64,000 bases of DNA from Methylobacterium isbiliense (GTDB lineage Bacteria; Pseudomonadota; Alphaproteobacteria; Rhizobiales; Beijerinckiaceae): positions 306,220 to 370,219 of the forward strand of contig NZ_BPQQ01000031.1 in NCBI RefSeq assembly GCF_022179325.1. Reading direction: 5' to 3'. Positions within the stretch are counted from its first letter, which is position 1, and each line of letters opens with the position of its first letter. Positions 38,955 to 50,022 of the stretch are shown here, piece after piece. The notes beneath the pieces are model-generated. The model made no database searches. It had not been told where the DNA came from and worked only from the letters and a program-made list of their open reading frames with translations. A program made the translations under genes and the position numbers.

Positions 38955-39002
38955 ACTTGCGCGATCGTTTGCCCGATCGCTTGCCCAGTCACCTGCGACA
39001 GC
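38955..39002. repeat. Imperfect 12-bp tandem repeat
   Basis: Four consecutive 12-base units (ACTTGCGCGATC, GTTTGCCCGATC, GCTTGCCCAGTC, ACCTGCGACAGC) share the core TTGC(C/G)C(G/A)(A/G)TC and decay to the right. They lie in the 204-base gap upstream of the olsB-like gene, on its 5' side, and may overlap its promoter. Confidence 0.65.
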
Positions 39003-39035
39003 CCCGGGGCGCCCGCCGAGGCTGTCGCCACAGCC

Positions 39036-39431
39036 TCAGACGAACTGGTTGAGGCCCGGGATCGAGCCGACGATCGGCCCCATGACGTCCTCGCCCGCCT
39101 TCTCGCGGCCGTAGGCGAACAGTTCGCGGCCGAGCGGCTGCATCTGGCCCATCGGCACGCCGGCCGCCATCAGCTTCTGGCCGAGCGCCATCACGCCCCC
39201 GCCCATCAGGCCGCCCAGCATGCCCATCAGGCCGCCGCCGCCCTCGCCGGGACCGCCGTCCCCGCTCTGCGCGATCACCGCTTCCGCGCCCGGCATCGCG
39301 GCGATGAGGCGAGCCACCTCCTCGGGCGGTCCCTCCTTCTGCAGGAAGGCCAGGATGAGGCCGATCGCCTTCTGGGCCGTCGTCGCGTCCAGACCCGTGG
39401 CCTGCGTCACCCGGGCAACAAGTTCTTCCAT
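39036..39431 (-). CDS. DUF2267-like small protein
   Basis: A 131-residue protein beginning MEELVARVTQATGLDATTAQKAIGLILAFLQKEGPPEEVARL, an all-helical pattern reminiscent of DUF2267 and DUF937-type proteins, then a glycine/methionine-rich stretch (GGGGLMGMLGGLMGGGVMALG) and a C-terminal helix. ATG at 39431 has GGAGACC six bases upstream. Function is unknown; the composition suggests a soluble helical protein with a flexible middle. It is divergent from rplU. Confidence 0.7.
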   Translation of the reverse strand: MEELVARVTQATGLDATTAQKAIGLILAFLQKEGPPEEVARLIAAMPGAEAVIAQSGDGGPGEGGGGLMGMLGGLMGGGVMALGQKLMAAGVPMGQMQPLGRELFAYGREKAGEDVMGPIVGSIPGLNQFV

Positions 39432-39496
39432 CACGGTCTCCTGCTCCACGCGGCTCCGCTCATCGGCGATGCGCCCCCCGAAATCAAGGCGCGGCA

Positions 39497-39526
39497 TTGA
39501 CAGGGGCGGGGACACGCGGGTATCGA
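39497..39526 (+). promoter_or_regulatory. rplU-rpmA promoter
   Basis: A perfect -35 hexamer TTGACA (39497-39502) is followed after 18 bases by TATCGA (39521-39526). It is the best promoter match in the gap before rplU; transcription would begin near 39533. Confidence 0.65.
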
Positions 39527-39535
39527 GCCATCCTT

Positions 39536-39563
39536 GGCGCGCGGACCGTCCGGTCCGCGCGCC
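39536..39563 (+). promoter_or_regulatory. Leader hairpin of rplU mRNA
   Basis: GGCGCGCGGACC and GGTCCGCGCGCC form a perfect 12-bp stem with a four-base loop. It sits only a few bases after the predicted transcript start and about 100 bases before the rplU start codon. There is no T-tract, so it is not a terminator. It might be a 5' stabiliser or a site of ribosomal-protein feedback. Confidence 0.6.
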
Positions 39564-39662
39564 GTCGCGTTCGCGGCGCCCGCTCGGGGTGCCGTAACGT
39601 CAACTGCCAAGAAGACGGTGCCCGGCCCCGCCGGAGCCCGGATGGAACACGAGACGACAACG

Positions 39663-39980
39663 ATGTTCGCAGTGATCAAGACAGGCGGCAAGCAGTACCG
39701 CGTCGCCGCCAACGACGTCATCACGGTCGGGAAGCTCGAGGGCGAGGCCGGCACGGCCGTCACCTTCGGCGAGGTTCTGCTCTACGCCGACGGCGCGGGC
39801 GCGACCCAGGTGGGCGCTCCGGTCGTGTCCGGCGTCAGCGTGGCCGGCGAGATCGTCGCGCAGACGCGCGGCCCGAAGATCATCGCCTTCAAGAAGCGCC
39901 GCCGGCAGAACTCGCGCCGCAAGCGCGGGCATCGCCAGGACTTCACCGTGATCCGCGTGACGGGCATCAGCGCCGCCTGA
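39663..39980 (+). CDS. rplU: 50S ribosomal protein L21
   Basis: A 105-residue ribosomal protein. The opening [20 protein letters not shown] is the universal L21 start and the basic [17 protein letters not shown] stretch binds 23S rRNA. An in-frame ATG at 39642 would add seven residues (MEHETTT); the ATG at 39663 is the one that aligns with other L21 proteins. It is co-transcribed with rpmA, 52 bases downstream. Confidence 0.97.
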   Translation: MFAVIKTGGKQYRVAANDVITVGKLEGEAGTAVTFGEVLLYADGAGATQVGAPVVSGVSVAGEIVAQTRGPKIIAFKKRRRQNSRRKRGHRQDFTVIRVTGISAA

Positions 39981-40032
39981 TCCAGCGCCGGCAGCAGAGC
40001 CCGATCGTTCAGAGAATTCAGGAGTTAGCCCG

Positions 40033-40299
40033 ATGGCCCACAAGAAAGCAGGCGGATCGTCCCGCAACGGCCGCGATTCCGAAGGCCGCCGCCTCGGTGT
40101 GAAGAAGTTCGGCGACGAGGCCGTGCGCGCCGGCAACATCATCATTCGGCAACGCGGCACGCGCTGGCATCCCGGCGTGAACGTCGGCATGGGCCGCGAC
40201 CACACCCTCTTCGCGCTGACGGACGGCCGCGTCCGCTTCGCCACCAAACACGGCCGAGCTTTCGTAACGGTCGTGCCGGCCCAAGAGGCCGCAGAGTAA
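40033..40299 (+). CDS. rpmA: 50S ribosomal protein L27
   Basis: An 88-residue protein with the hallmark N-terminus [18 protein letters not shown], which reaches the peptidyl-transferase centre, followed by [21 protein letters not shown]. No N-terminal extension of the Firmicutes kind is present. AGGAG in AATTCAGGAGTTAG is a good ribosome-binding site. The 195 bases after the stop contain inverted repeats (for example GGGGAA / TTCCCC around 40416-40433) that may end this transcript. Confidence 0.98.
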   Translation: MAHKKAGGSSRNGRDSEGRRLGVKKFGDEAVRAGNIIIRQRGTRWHPGVNVGMGRDHTLFALTDGRVRFATKHGRAFVTVVPAQEAAE

Positions 40300-40494
40300 C
40301 CCGACGGAGCCAGTGACGAAGGTGCTCCGCCGGTGTCCCCACACCGACCCGGCGGATCCGAACCGAAGTCCTGGCCCGCGACGGCCAAGCTCCGATCGAG
40401 ACCCGGGGGGAGGGTGGGGAACCACCTTCCCCTTCGTCGTTCTCGTGGCCGGTAAGGCGTCCTGCGCCTGCGCCGGCAGGATCGGAGTCAGGCG

Positions 40495-41133
40495 ATGTTC
40501 CCCGACCTCACCCGCGACGACGTCTTCCGCCTTGAGACCCGCCGGCTCTGGCTGCGCTGGCCGCGCCAGGCGGATGCTCAGGCCATCGTACGCCTCGCGG
40601 GCGAGAAAGCCGTCGCCGAGATGACCGCCCGGATTCCGCATCCGCTCGACCCGCTGCAGGCCGACGACTTCATCCTGCAGGCGCGGCGCGACAATGCGGA
40701 GGGCCGCGGGTTGACCATGGCGGTGACGCCGCGGCGCCAGCCGCAGACGCTGATCGGCGTGGTGGGGATCGAGCCCGATGCCGAGGATGCGCCGCATCTC
40801 GGCTACTGGCTCGGGATGCCGCACTGGGGCCAGGGCTTCGCCACCGAGGCGGCGCGGGCGATGATCGACGCCTTCTTCGCCTATACGGAGGGGGTGGAAC
40901 TCACCTCGGCGGCCCGGGTGGTGAACCCGGCGTCGCGGCGGGTTCTGGAGAAGTGCGGCTTCGCGGCGGTCGGCTCCGGCCTCCAGGCCTTCCCGGCCCG
41001 CGGCGGCGTTTTCCCGGTCGACCATTTCCGGCTCGACCGGCGGGCCTGGGACAGCCTGAAGACGTGGCACGCCGCGGGCCTCGTCTTCGACCGGCACCGG
41101 ACCCCGTCCGAGGGGCTGTGCACCGGGGCGTGA
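40495..41133 (+). CDS. GNAT-family N-acetyltransferase (RimJ/RimL-like)
   Basis: A 212-residue acetyltransferase. It shows the RimJ/RimL pattern LETRRLWLRWPRQADAQAI, the substrate region, then HLGYWLGMPHWGQGFATEAARAMI, in which QGFATEA is the acetyl-CoA pyrophosphate loop, and NPASRRVLEKCGFAAVG. The acceptor is unknown; in this subfamily targets include ribosomal proteins and small amines. It stands between rpmA and obgE, a position this kind of GNAT gene frequently occupies in related bacteria, which hints at a link to the ribosome. Confidence 0.86.
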   Translation: MFPDLTRDDVFRLETRRLWLRWPRQADAQAIVRLAGEKAVAEMTARIPHPLDPLQADDFILQARRDNAEGRGLTMAVTPRRQPQTLIGVVGIEPDAEDAPHLGYWLGMPHWGQGFATEAARAMIDAFFAYTEGVELTSAARVVNPASRRVLEKCGFAAVGSGLQAFPARGGVFPVDHFRLDRRAWDSLKTWHAAGLVFDRHRTPSEGLCTGA

Positions 41134-41185
41134 GCGAGACCGGCCCCGGGGGCGACCGGAGGTCTGGACGCCCTCGTGTGAATGA

Positions 41186-42274
<1,089 letters not shown>

Positions 42275-42325
42275 GCGCGCGGCCCCCGCGGGCGTAGTCT
42301 GGCGGGGCGTGCGGCACGGGTCGTC

Positions 42326-42595
42326 ATGAGCGAGAAGCTGGTCATCGAGAGCGACGAGGCCGTGGGCCTCGCCCAGGACATCGCCGGGCGTCTCGGTGTC
42401 ACCCCGGACGAGGTGGTGACGCGGGCCTTGCGGGCCTACAGCGCAACGGTGCCGGCCGGCGACGGCCTGAACCCAACCCAGCGTGCAGAGTACGACGCCC
42501 TGCGGGCGCTGGCGCGCGAGACGGCGCGGCATAAGCTGCCGGGCGCCACCTCCGACCATTCCGACCTGTACGACGAGAACGGCCTGCCGACATGA
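42326..42595 (+). CDS. vapB: VapB-like antitoxin
   Basis: An 89-residue protein with an N-terminal MSEKLVIESDEAVGLAQDIAGRLGVTPDEVVTRALRAY pattern, typical of the Rv0623-type VapB antitoxins with a ribbon-helix-helix-like fold, and a C-terminal tail ending [12 protein letters not shown] that would block the toxin. Its last four bases overlap the toxin ATG (ATGA). Antitoxins of this kind also repress their own promoter. The pair lies in the obgE-proB interval. Confidence 0.83.
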   Translation: MSEKLVIESDEAVGLAQDIAGRLGVTPDEVVTRALRAYSATVPAGDGLNPTQRAEYDALRALARETARHKLPGATSDHSDLYDENGLPT

Positions 42596-42990
42596 TCGTG
42601 CTCGACACGTCCGCGATCGTCGCGATCGCGCTGTGCGAGCCCGAGGAAGAGACGTTCAGCCGCGTGATCGCTTCGCATGACGCTGCTCTCGTCGGCACGC
42701 CGACGCTTCTCGAAACCCGCATGGTCCTCGCAGCCCGCCTTGCGCGCGGGGCCGCCTCGTTCATCGACGGCTTCCTGGCGCGGCCGTCGATCCGCCCGGT
42801 GGCCTTCACGCTGCCGATGGTCCGGGCTGCGTCGGACGCCTTCATCCGCTACGGGAGGGGGCGGGGGCATCCCGCGAAGCTCAACTTGGCCGATTGCATG
42901 TCGTATGCGGTGGCCAAGCACCACGCGCTCCCCCTGCTCTTCAAGGGCGACGACTTCGTGCACACCGACCTGATCCCGGCCGCCTCATGA
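42592..42990 (+). CDS. vapC: VapC-like PIN-domain ribonuclease toxin
   Basis: A 132-residue PIN-domain protein. The acidic magnesium-binding set is present: Asp5 ([11 protein letters not shown]), Glu41 (LLETRMVL), Asp101 ([10 protein letters not shown]) and Asp120 (FKGDDF). VapC toxins cleave tRNA or rRNA when freed from VapB. The start overlaps vapB and the stop overlaps the proB ATG, both by four bases, so the toxin is translationally linked both to its antitoxin and to a housekeeping gene. Nothing suggests inactivation. Confidence 0.9.
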   Translation: MIVLDTSAIVAIALCEPEEETFSRVIASHDAALVGTPTLLETRMVLAARLARGAASFIDGFLARPSIRPVAFTLPMVRAASDAFIRYGRGRGHPAKLNLADCMSYAVAKHHALPLLFKGDDFVHTDLIPAAS

Positions 42991-44120
42991 AACCGCCCGC
43001 CACGCCCGCCCTCGACCAGTTTCGCCGCGTCGTGCTCAAGGTCGGGTCCGCGCTCCTCGTCGACCGGTCGCGGGGACGGTTGCGGCACGCGTGGCTCGCG
43101 GCTCTGGCCGAGGACATCGCGGATCTCCACGCCCGCGGGGTCGATGTTCTGGTGGTCTCCTCGGGCTCCATCGCGCTCGGCCGCACGGTGCTGGGCTTCC
43201 CGGCCGGGGCGCTGCGGCTGGAGGAGAGCCAGGCCGCCGCGGCGGTGGGGCAGATCGCGCTCGCGCGGCACTGGTCGGAGGCGCTGGCGCATCACGGCAT
43301 CGCGGCGGGGCAGATCCTCGTCACCCCGCAGGACACCGAGGAGCGCCGCCGCTATCTCAACGCCCGCGCCACCACCCTGAAGCTCCTCGAGGTGCGCGCC
43401 GTGCCGGTCGTGAACGAGAACGACACGGTGGCGACCTCCGAGATCCGCTACGGCGACAACGACCGCCTGGCCGCCCGCGTCGCCACCATGATCGGCGCCG
43501 ACCTCCTGGTGCTGTTCTCCGACATCGACGGGCTCTACACCGCGCCCCCCGCGAGCGACCCGGCCGCCCGGCACCTTCCGGTCATCGAGCGCATCACTCC
43601 GGAGATCGAGGCGATGGCGGGCGGGCCGGCCTCGGAACTGTCGCGCGGCGGCATGCGCACCAAGATCGAGGCGGGCAAGATCGCCACCGGCGGCGGCACC
43701 CACATGCTGATCGCGGACGGACGGGCCAAGAACCCGCTGCGGGCCGTGGCGGCGGGCGCGCGGGCCTCGTGGTTCCTGTCGGGCTCGACCCCCACCGCGG
43801 CGCGCAAGACCTGGATCGCCGGCTCGCTGGAGCCGCGCGGCGTGCTCACCGTCGACGCGGGCGCCGAGCGGGCGCTGGCCGGCGGCGCCAGCCTGCTGCC
43901 GGTCGGCGTCGCGCGCATCGACGGGGCCTTCGCGCGCGGCGACGCGGTGATCATCCGCTCCGCGGGCGGGCACATCCTCGGACGCGGCCTCGTCGCCTAC
44001 GACAGCGACGACGCGGCGCGGATCGCCGGCCGGTCCAGCCGGGAGATCGAGGGGGTGCTGGGCTACCCCGGCCGGGCCGAGATGGTCCACCGGGACGACA
44101 TGGCCCTCATCGGCGAATAG
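42987..44120 (+). CDS. proB: Glutamate 5-kinase
   Basis: First enzyme of proline synthesis: phosphorylates glutamate with ATP. The 377-residue protein has the amino-acid-kinase domain ([40 protein letters not shown]) and a C-terminal PUA domain ([23 protein letters not shown]). Feedback inhibition by proline is typical. The ATG at 42987 overlaps the vapC stop. proA follows after 85 bases. Confidence 0.95.
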   Translation: MKPPATPALDQFRRVVLKVGSALLVDRSRGRLRHAWLAALAEDIADLHARGVDVLVVSSGSIALGRTVLGFPAGALRLEESQAAAAVGQIALARHWSEALAHHGIAAGQILVTPQDTEERRRYLNARATTLKLLEVRAVPVVNENDTVATSEIRYGDNDRLAARVATMIGADLLVLFSDIDGLYTAPPASDPAARHLPVIERITPEIEAMAGGPASELSRGGMRTKIEAGKIATGGGTHMLIADGRAKNPLRAVAAGARASWFLSGSTPTAARKTWIAGSLEPRGVLTVDAGAERALAGGASLLPVGVARIDGAFARGDAVIIRSAGGHILGRGLVAYDSDDAARIAGRSSREIEGVLGYPGRAEMVHRDDMALIGE

Positions 44121-44205
44121 CTTCCGCGCGCGCGCCTCGCTTGTCGGCGGGAATCCCCGGTGGCATGGAGGGCGGATGCTCCCGTGCCGGAGCGCCTTTG
44201 CCAGG

Positions 44206-45510
44206 ATGACGGCCGTGTCAGTGCTCACCCTGAAGCCCCGCGCCGGGAGCGACGACGTCGATGCGCTCATGCGGGAGATCGGAGCCCGCGCCCGCGCGGC
44301 CGCGCGGCAGATGGCCCGCGTGCCGGCGCAGCAGAAGGACATGGCCCTGCGGGCGGCCGCGGACGCGATCCGCGCCGCCGCACCGGCGATCCTGGAGGCG
44401 AACCGCGCCGACGTGGCGGAGGCCCGCGCCAAGGGCCTGCCCGCCGCCACCATCGACCGCCTGGAGCTGAACCCTGATCGCATCGCGGGCATCGCCGCCG
44501 CCGTCGAGAGCATCGCCGGCCTGCCCGATCCGGTCGGGCGCCAGCTCGCCGCCTTCGAGCGCCCCAACGGGCTGGCCATCGAGCGCATCTCGACGCCGCT
44601 CGGCGTCGTCGGCGTCATCTTCGAGAGCCGGCCCAACGTCACGGCCGATGCGGGCGCCCTCTGCCTCAAGGCCGGCAACGCCGCAGTGCTGCGCGCCGGC
44701 TCCGAGAGCCTGCGCAGCGCGGGTGCCATCGCGACCGCCATGACCGAGGGGCTGGTCGGGCAGGGCCTGCCGCAGGACGCGATCCAGCTCGTGCCGGTGC
44801 GCGACCGGGCCGCGGTCGGCGCCATGCTCACCGGACTCGACGGCTGCATCGACGTGATCGTGCCGCGCGGCGGCAAGAGCCTCGTCGCCCGGGTGCAGAC
44901 CGAGGCGCGCGTGCCGGTCTTCGCGCATCTCGAAGGCATCTGCCACGTCTATGTGCACGCGGACGCCGATCTCGGCATGGCGCTCGCGCTGGTGCGCAAC
45001 AGCAAGCTGCGGCGCACCGGCATCTGCGGCGCCGCCGAGACCCTGCTGGTCGACAGGGCCTGCGCGGACACGCATCTGCGCCCCCTGGTGGTCGATCTGC
45101 TCGATGCGGGCTGCGCGGTGCGCGGCGATGCGGCGACGCAGGCCGTCGACCCCCGGGTCACGCCCGCGAGCGAGACGGACTGGCGGACGGAGTACCTCGA
45201 CGCGATCATTGCGGTGCGCGTGGTGGACGGCCTTGAGGCCGCCATCGACCACATCGAGACCTACGGCTCGCACCACACCGAATCCATCATCACCGAGGAC
45301 GAGGCCGTAGCCGACCGCTTCCTCGCCGAGGTCGATTCCGCCATCGTGGTCCACAACGCGTCGACCCAGTTCGCCGACGGCGGCGAGTTCGGCTTCGGTG
45401 CCGAGATCGGGATCGCGACGGGCCGGATGCACGCCCGCGGCCCGGTGGGCGTCGAGCAGCTCACCACCTTCAAGTACCGGGTGCACGGGTCGGGCCAGAC
45501 CCGGCCCTGA
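44206..45510 (+). CDS. proA: Gamma-glutamyl phosphate reductase
   Basis: Second enzyme of proline synthesis: NADPH-dependent reduction of glutamyl-5-phosphate to the semialdehyde. An aldehyde-dehydrogenase-fold protein of about 434 residues with the catalytic cysteine in [14 protein letters not shown], and the [24 protein letters not shown] block. The start is ambiguous between ATG 44206, GTG 44215 (AGGA eight bases before it) and ATG 44176. The 44206 start is used. It is followed by nadD after 12 bases, so proB, proA, nadD form one block. Confidence 0.95.
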   Translation: MTAVSVLTLKPRAGSDDVDALMREIGARARAAARQMARVPAQQKDMALRAAADAIRAAAPAILEANRADVAEARAKGLPAATIDRLELNPDRIAGIAAAVESIAGLPDPVGRQLAAFERPNGLAIERISTPLGVVGVIFESRPNVTADAGALCLKAGNAAVLRAGSESLRSAGAIATAMTEGLVGQGLPQDAIQLVPVRDRAAVGAMLTGLDGCIDVIVPRGGKSLVARVQTEARVPVFAHLEGICHVYVHADADLGMALALVRNSKLRRTGICGAAETLLVDRACADTHLRPLVVDLLDAGCAVRGDAATQAVDPRVTPASETDWRTEYLDAIIAVRVVDGLEAAIDHIETYGSHHTESIITEDEAVADRFLAEVDSAIVVHNASTQFADGGEFGFGAEIGIATGRMHARGPVGVEQLTTFKYRVHGSGQTRP

Positions 45511-45522
45511 TCCTCGACGCCC

Positions 45523-46188
45523 GTGATCGTCCGCCTGCCGCCGAGCGCGCCGGGGCTGCGCGTCGGCCTCTACGGCGGCTCGTTCAACCCCGCCCATGCC
45601 GGCCACCTGCACGTGAGCCGGCTGGCGCTGCGCCGCCTCGCCCTCGACCGGGTCTGGTGGCTGGTGAGCCCCGGCAATCCGCTCAAGGACCGCACGATCC
45701 TGGCCCCGCTGCCCGAGCGCATGGCGGGGGCGGCGGCCATCGCCCGCGACCCGCGCGTCAGCGTCACGGATTTCGAGAGCCGGATCGGAGCGCGCTACAC
45801 CCGGGACTCGCTGCACTGGCTCGTGCGCCACCGGCCTGGAATCCGCTTCGTCTGGATCATGGGCGCCGACAGCCTCGCGGGCTTCCACCGCTGGCAGGGC
45901 TGGCGCACCATCGCCCGCACGATGCCGATCGCGGTGATCGACCGGCCGGGCTTCACCCTCACGGGAGTGGCCGGCCGCGCCGCGCAGGCGCTGGGCCGTT
46001 ACCGCCTCGACGAGAGCGACGCCGCGCTCCTGGCCGATGCCGAGCCGCCCGCCTGGGTCTTCCTGCACGGCCCGCGCTCCGACCTCTCCTCCACGGCCCT
46101 GCGCAACGCCCGGGCACCGATGCAACGGCAAGGTGAGGATGCCGCCTCGGACCGTATTGAAAGCGAGGCCCCTGCGCCCTTATCTTGA
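45523..46188 (+). CDS. nadD: Nicotinate-nucleotide adenylyltransferase
   Basis: NadD joins nicotinate mononucleotide and ATP to give deamido-NAD. The nucleotidyltransferase signature GLYGGSFNPAHAGHLHVSR is near the N-terminus and the second motif DLSSTALRNA is at the C-terminal end. 221 residues, GTG start at 45523. It is overlapped by the rsfS region: rsfS begins 4 bases after its stop. nadD-rsfS-rlmH is a widely conserved set. Confidence 0.94.
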   Translation: MIVRLPPSAPGLRVGLYGGSFNPAHAGHLHVSRLALRRLALDRVWWLVSPGNPLKDRTILAPLPERMAGAAAIARDPRVSVTDFESRIGARYTRDSLHWLVRHRPGIRFVWIMGADSLAGFHRWQGWRTIARTMPIAVIDRPGFTLTGVAGRAAQALGRYRLDESDAALLADAEPPAWVFLHGPRSDLSSTALRNARAPMQRQGEDAASDRIESEAPAPLS

Positions 46189-46192
46189 TGGC

Positions 46193-46642
46193 ATGGCGCC
46201 GCTCGGCGCCGATCAACAGGGGTCGGCACTGAACCAACTCTCCTCTCGCGAAGCTCTCGTCCACGAGCTTCCCGCTCGGCCCGAGGCGGATGCGCCCGCG
46301 GCCGAGGATCTCCGGTCGGTCGCTCTCGGCTGCCTCGCGGACATGAAGGCCGAGGACACGGTCGAGATCGACCTCGTCGGCAAGACCTCGATCGCCGACG
46401 CGATGATCATCACCTCGGGCCGCTCGCAGCGGCACGTCGGCTCCATCGCCGACAAGCTGCTGCAGGAGCTGAAGGCCAAGGGCTTCGGCAATGCCCGGGT
46501 GGAGGGGCTGCCGGCCTGCGACTGGGTGCTGATCGACGCCGGGGACCTCCTGGTCCACATCTTCCGTCCCGAGGTGCGCCACTTCTACAATCTCGAGAAG
46601 ATGTGGGGCGCGGACCGGCCGGGCGATCGCCTCGCCGGCTGA
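46193..46642 (+). CDS. rsfS: Ribosome silencing factor
   Basis: RsfS binds L14 and prevents joining of the ribosomal subunits in starvation. The 149-residue protein has an N-terminal extension of about 40 residues and then the core: LRSVALGCLADMKAEDTVEIDLVGKTSIADAMIITSGRSQRHV, and WVLIDAGDLLVHIFRPEVRHFYNLEKMW. Start ATG 46193 is the first in frame after the nadD stop; a GTG or TTG later is possible. Confidence 0.93.
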   Translation: MAPLGADQQGSALNQLSSREALVHELPARPEADAPAAEDLRSVALGCLADMKAEDTVEIDLVGKTSIADAMIITSGRSQRHVGSIADKLLQELKAKGFGNARVEGLPACDWVLIDAGDLLVHIFRPEVRHFYNLEKMWGADRPGDRLAG

Positions 46643-46675
46643 GCGCATCGTTCCGCGGAAGGGAAGGGGCCGCCG

Positions 46676-47164
46676 GTGCGCCTCGCACTCGTGGCCGTGG
46701 GCCGGCTCAAGCGCGGACCGGAGCGCGAACTCGCCGAGACCTACCGCGCCCGCGCGGATGCGCTGGCCCGCAGCCTCGGCTTCGCGCCCGTTCAGGTCAC
46801 CGAGCTTCCCGAGAGCCGGGCGCGCCGGGCGCCCGACCGCTGCGACGAGGAGGGCTCGCTCATTCTCGGCGCGGTGGTGCCGGGCAGCGTCCTGATGGTC
46901 ATGGACGAGGGCGGGCGCCCGGTCACCAGCACCGGCTTCGCCGAGCGGCTCGGCGCGTGGCGCGACGGCGGGCGGCCCGGTCTCGCGATCGTGATCGGCG
47001 GAGCGGACGGCCTGAGCGAGGCGGTCCGGCAACGCGCCGACCTGCTGTTCGCGTTCGGCGCCGCAACCCTGCCGCACGGCCTTGTGCGGGTCCTCGCCCT
47101 GGAGCAGGTCTATCGGGCGATGACGATTCTCGCCGGCCATCCCTATCACCGCGGCGCCCCGTGA
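46676..47164 (+). CDS. rlmH: 23S rRNA pseudouridine-1915 N3-methyltransferase
   Basis: RlmH methylates pseudouridine 1915 in helix 69 of 23S rRNA of the assembled 70S ribosome. The 162-residue SPOUT-fold protein has LALVAVGRLKRGPERELAETY, the SAM-binding knot FVIGGADG-like stretch (IVIGGADGLSEAV) and the C-terminal LEQVYRAMTILAGHPYHR ending. GTG start at 46676. Its stop (TGA) overlaps the GTG of envC. Confidence 0.95.
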   Translation: MRLALVAVGRLKRGPERELAETYRARADALARSLGFAPVQVTELPESRARRAPDRCDEEGSLILGAVVPGSVLMVMDEGGRPVTSTGFAERLGAWRDGGRPGLAIVIGGADGLSEAVRQRADLLFAFGAATLPHGLVRVLALEQVYRAMTILAGHPYHRGAP

Positions 47165-48467
47165 CCCGACGTCTCTCCGTCGCCCTCATGATCCTGGCCG
47201 GACCGCACTTGCTGGCCGTGGCGGCCAGCGGCCAGGAGCGTGCGCCCGCCAAGCCCGATGCGGTCGAGCAGGCCGAGGCCGAGAAGGCCCAGCGCGCCGA
47301 GAGTCTGAAGGCGCTGGAGGCCGCGCTCGCCGCGAGCTCGCAGGCGCGCGAGCGCCTGGAGAAGGAGGTGGCGGAGCTCAGGGGCGACCGCGCCAAGCTC
47401 AACCAGGCGCTGCTCGACGGCACCAAGCGCGCGCAGGAGGCGGAGGAGCGCATCGCCGCCCTGGAGACCCGCCTGCAGACCCTCACGGCGAGCGAGGTCG
47501 CGATTCGCCGCTCCCTCCAGGCCCGCCGGGGCGTCATCGCGGAGGTGCTGGCGGCGCTCCAGCGCATGGGACGCCGCCCGCCCCCGGCCGTGCTGGTGCA
47601 GCCCGAGGACGTGCTCGCGGCGATCCGCACCTCGATGCTGCTCGGCGCGGTGGTGCCGGAACTGCAGGGCGAGGCCGAGACCCTGGCGGGCGACCTGACG
47701 GAACTCGTGCGCCTGCGCGGCCTGATCGGCACCGACAAGGAGAGTCTCGCCCAGGGGCTGAAGGCCTGGGCCGGCGAGCAGCAGCGGCTCACCGCCCTGA
47801 TCGCCGCCCGCCAGTCCCGCCTCGGCGAGGCCGAGAGCGGCCTTGCGGGCGAGCGCGAGCGCGCCGCGGCGCTGGCCGGTCAGGCCCGCTCGGTGCGCGA
47901 CCTCGTCGAGCGGCTGGAAGACACGATCTCCGGGGCGCGCCGCGCCGCGGAGGCCGAGCGCAACGAGACCCGCGAGCGCTTCGCCGCCGCTGCGCTGCGC
48001 GATCCGGCCCGTCTGGCACCGAAGGTGCCTTTCGCCCAGGTGCGGGGCGCGGTGCCCCGGCCAGCGAGCGGCGAGATGGTGAAGGCGTTCGGGGCACCCG
48101 ACGGCAGCGGCGGCACGACCCGCGGCATTTCGCTCGCGGTGCGCCCGCGGGCGGTCGTCGCCTCACCGGCGGACGGCTGGGTGGCCTATGCGGGGTCGTT
48201 CCGCTCCTATGGACGACTCTTGATCATCAACGCGGGCGACGGCTACTATCTGCTCCTGGCGGGCATGGAACAGATCAACGTGGAGGTCGGTCAGTTCGTG
48301 CTTGCCGGGGAGCCGGTCGCCGCCATGGGAGAGACCGGTTCCGCGCCTTCCGCCGGAGCCGGCGGGCGGAACGATCCCGTCCTCTACGTCGAGTTCAGGA
48401 AAGACGGTGGCTCCATCGACCCGGAGCCGTGGTGGGCCAGAGGGTCAAGCGAGAAGGTTCGCGGATA

Positions 48468-48468
<1 letters not shown>
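47161..48468 (+). CDS. envC: EnvC-like murein hydrolase activator (degenerate LytM domain)
   Basis: A 435-residue exported protein. A signal peptide of about 26 residues (SVALMILAGPHLLAVAASGQE) leads into about 240 residues of coiled coil (heptads rich in Ala, Glu, Leu, Arg), then a C-terminal M23/LytM domain. In the latter the zinc-binding His/Asp positions are lost: GTTRGISLAVRP stands where the H-x-G-x-D of active enzymes is expected. This is the pattern of EnvC, which activates amidases rather than cutting peptidoglycan itself, at the division septum. The GTG at 47161 overlaps rlmH; the stop overlaps the ctpA ATG (TAATG). Confidence 0.88.
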
Positions 48469-49790
<1,322 letters not shown>

Positions 49791-49851
49791 TCGGCTCTCC
49801 CCGGCCGAAGCAGCGGCGGCCGCGCCGCCGTTAGCACGACGTTAACCATGA

Positions 49852-49891
49852 AGGCCCGCAATGACGGTCGAGCGACCGGCGCTGCGGGCCT
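49852..49891 (+). terminator. Nested hairpin after ctpA
   Basis: AGGCCCGCA (49852-49860) pairs with TGCGGGCCT (49883-49891); the loop contains a second hairpin CGGTCG-AG-CGACCG (49865-49878). TCTTC follows. It lies 62 bases after the ctpA stop and probably ends the long forward cluster, though the T-run is short. Confidence 0.5.
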
Positions 49892-50022
49892 CTTCGTGTC
49901 CGGTGCGCTCGGCCTGGACGGCACCGCTCCGAGCGAGGCCGCCCGGGTTCCTGTTTCCGCATTCCCTTCGCCGCCCAACCGGTGACCCTGGCGGCCGAGG
50001 ATGCCTTGCCGGGACCGACGCC

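Noticed and set aside
37780-39002. CRISPR-like array
   Set aside because: Units are 12-14 bases with no spacers and no cas genes nearby.
39536-39563. Hairpin before rplU as an intrinsic terminator
   Set aside because: No T-run follows, and it lies downstream of a good promoter, not at a gene end on the plus strand.
42326-42990. vapBC as part of a larger mobile island
   Set aside because: No integrase, transposase, tRNA or flanking direct repeats were seen; only the two genes are extra.
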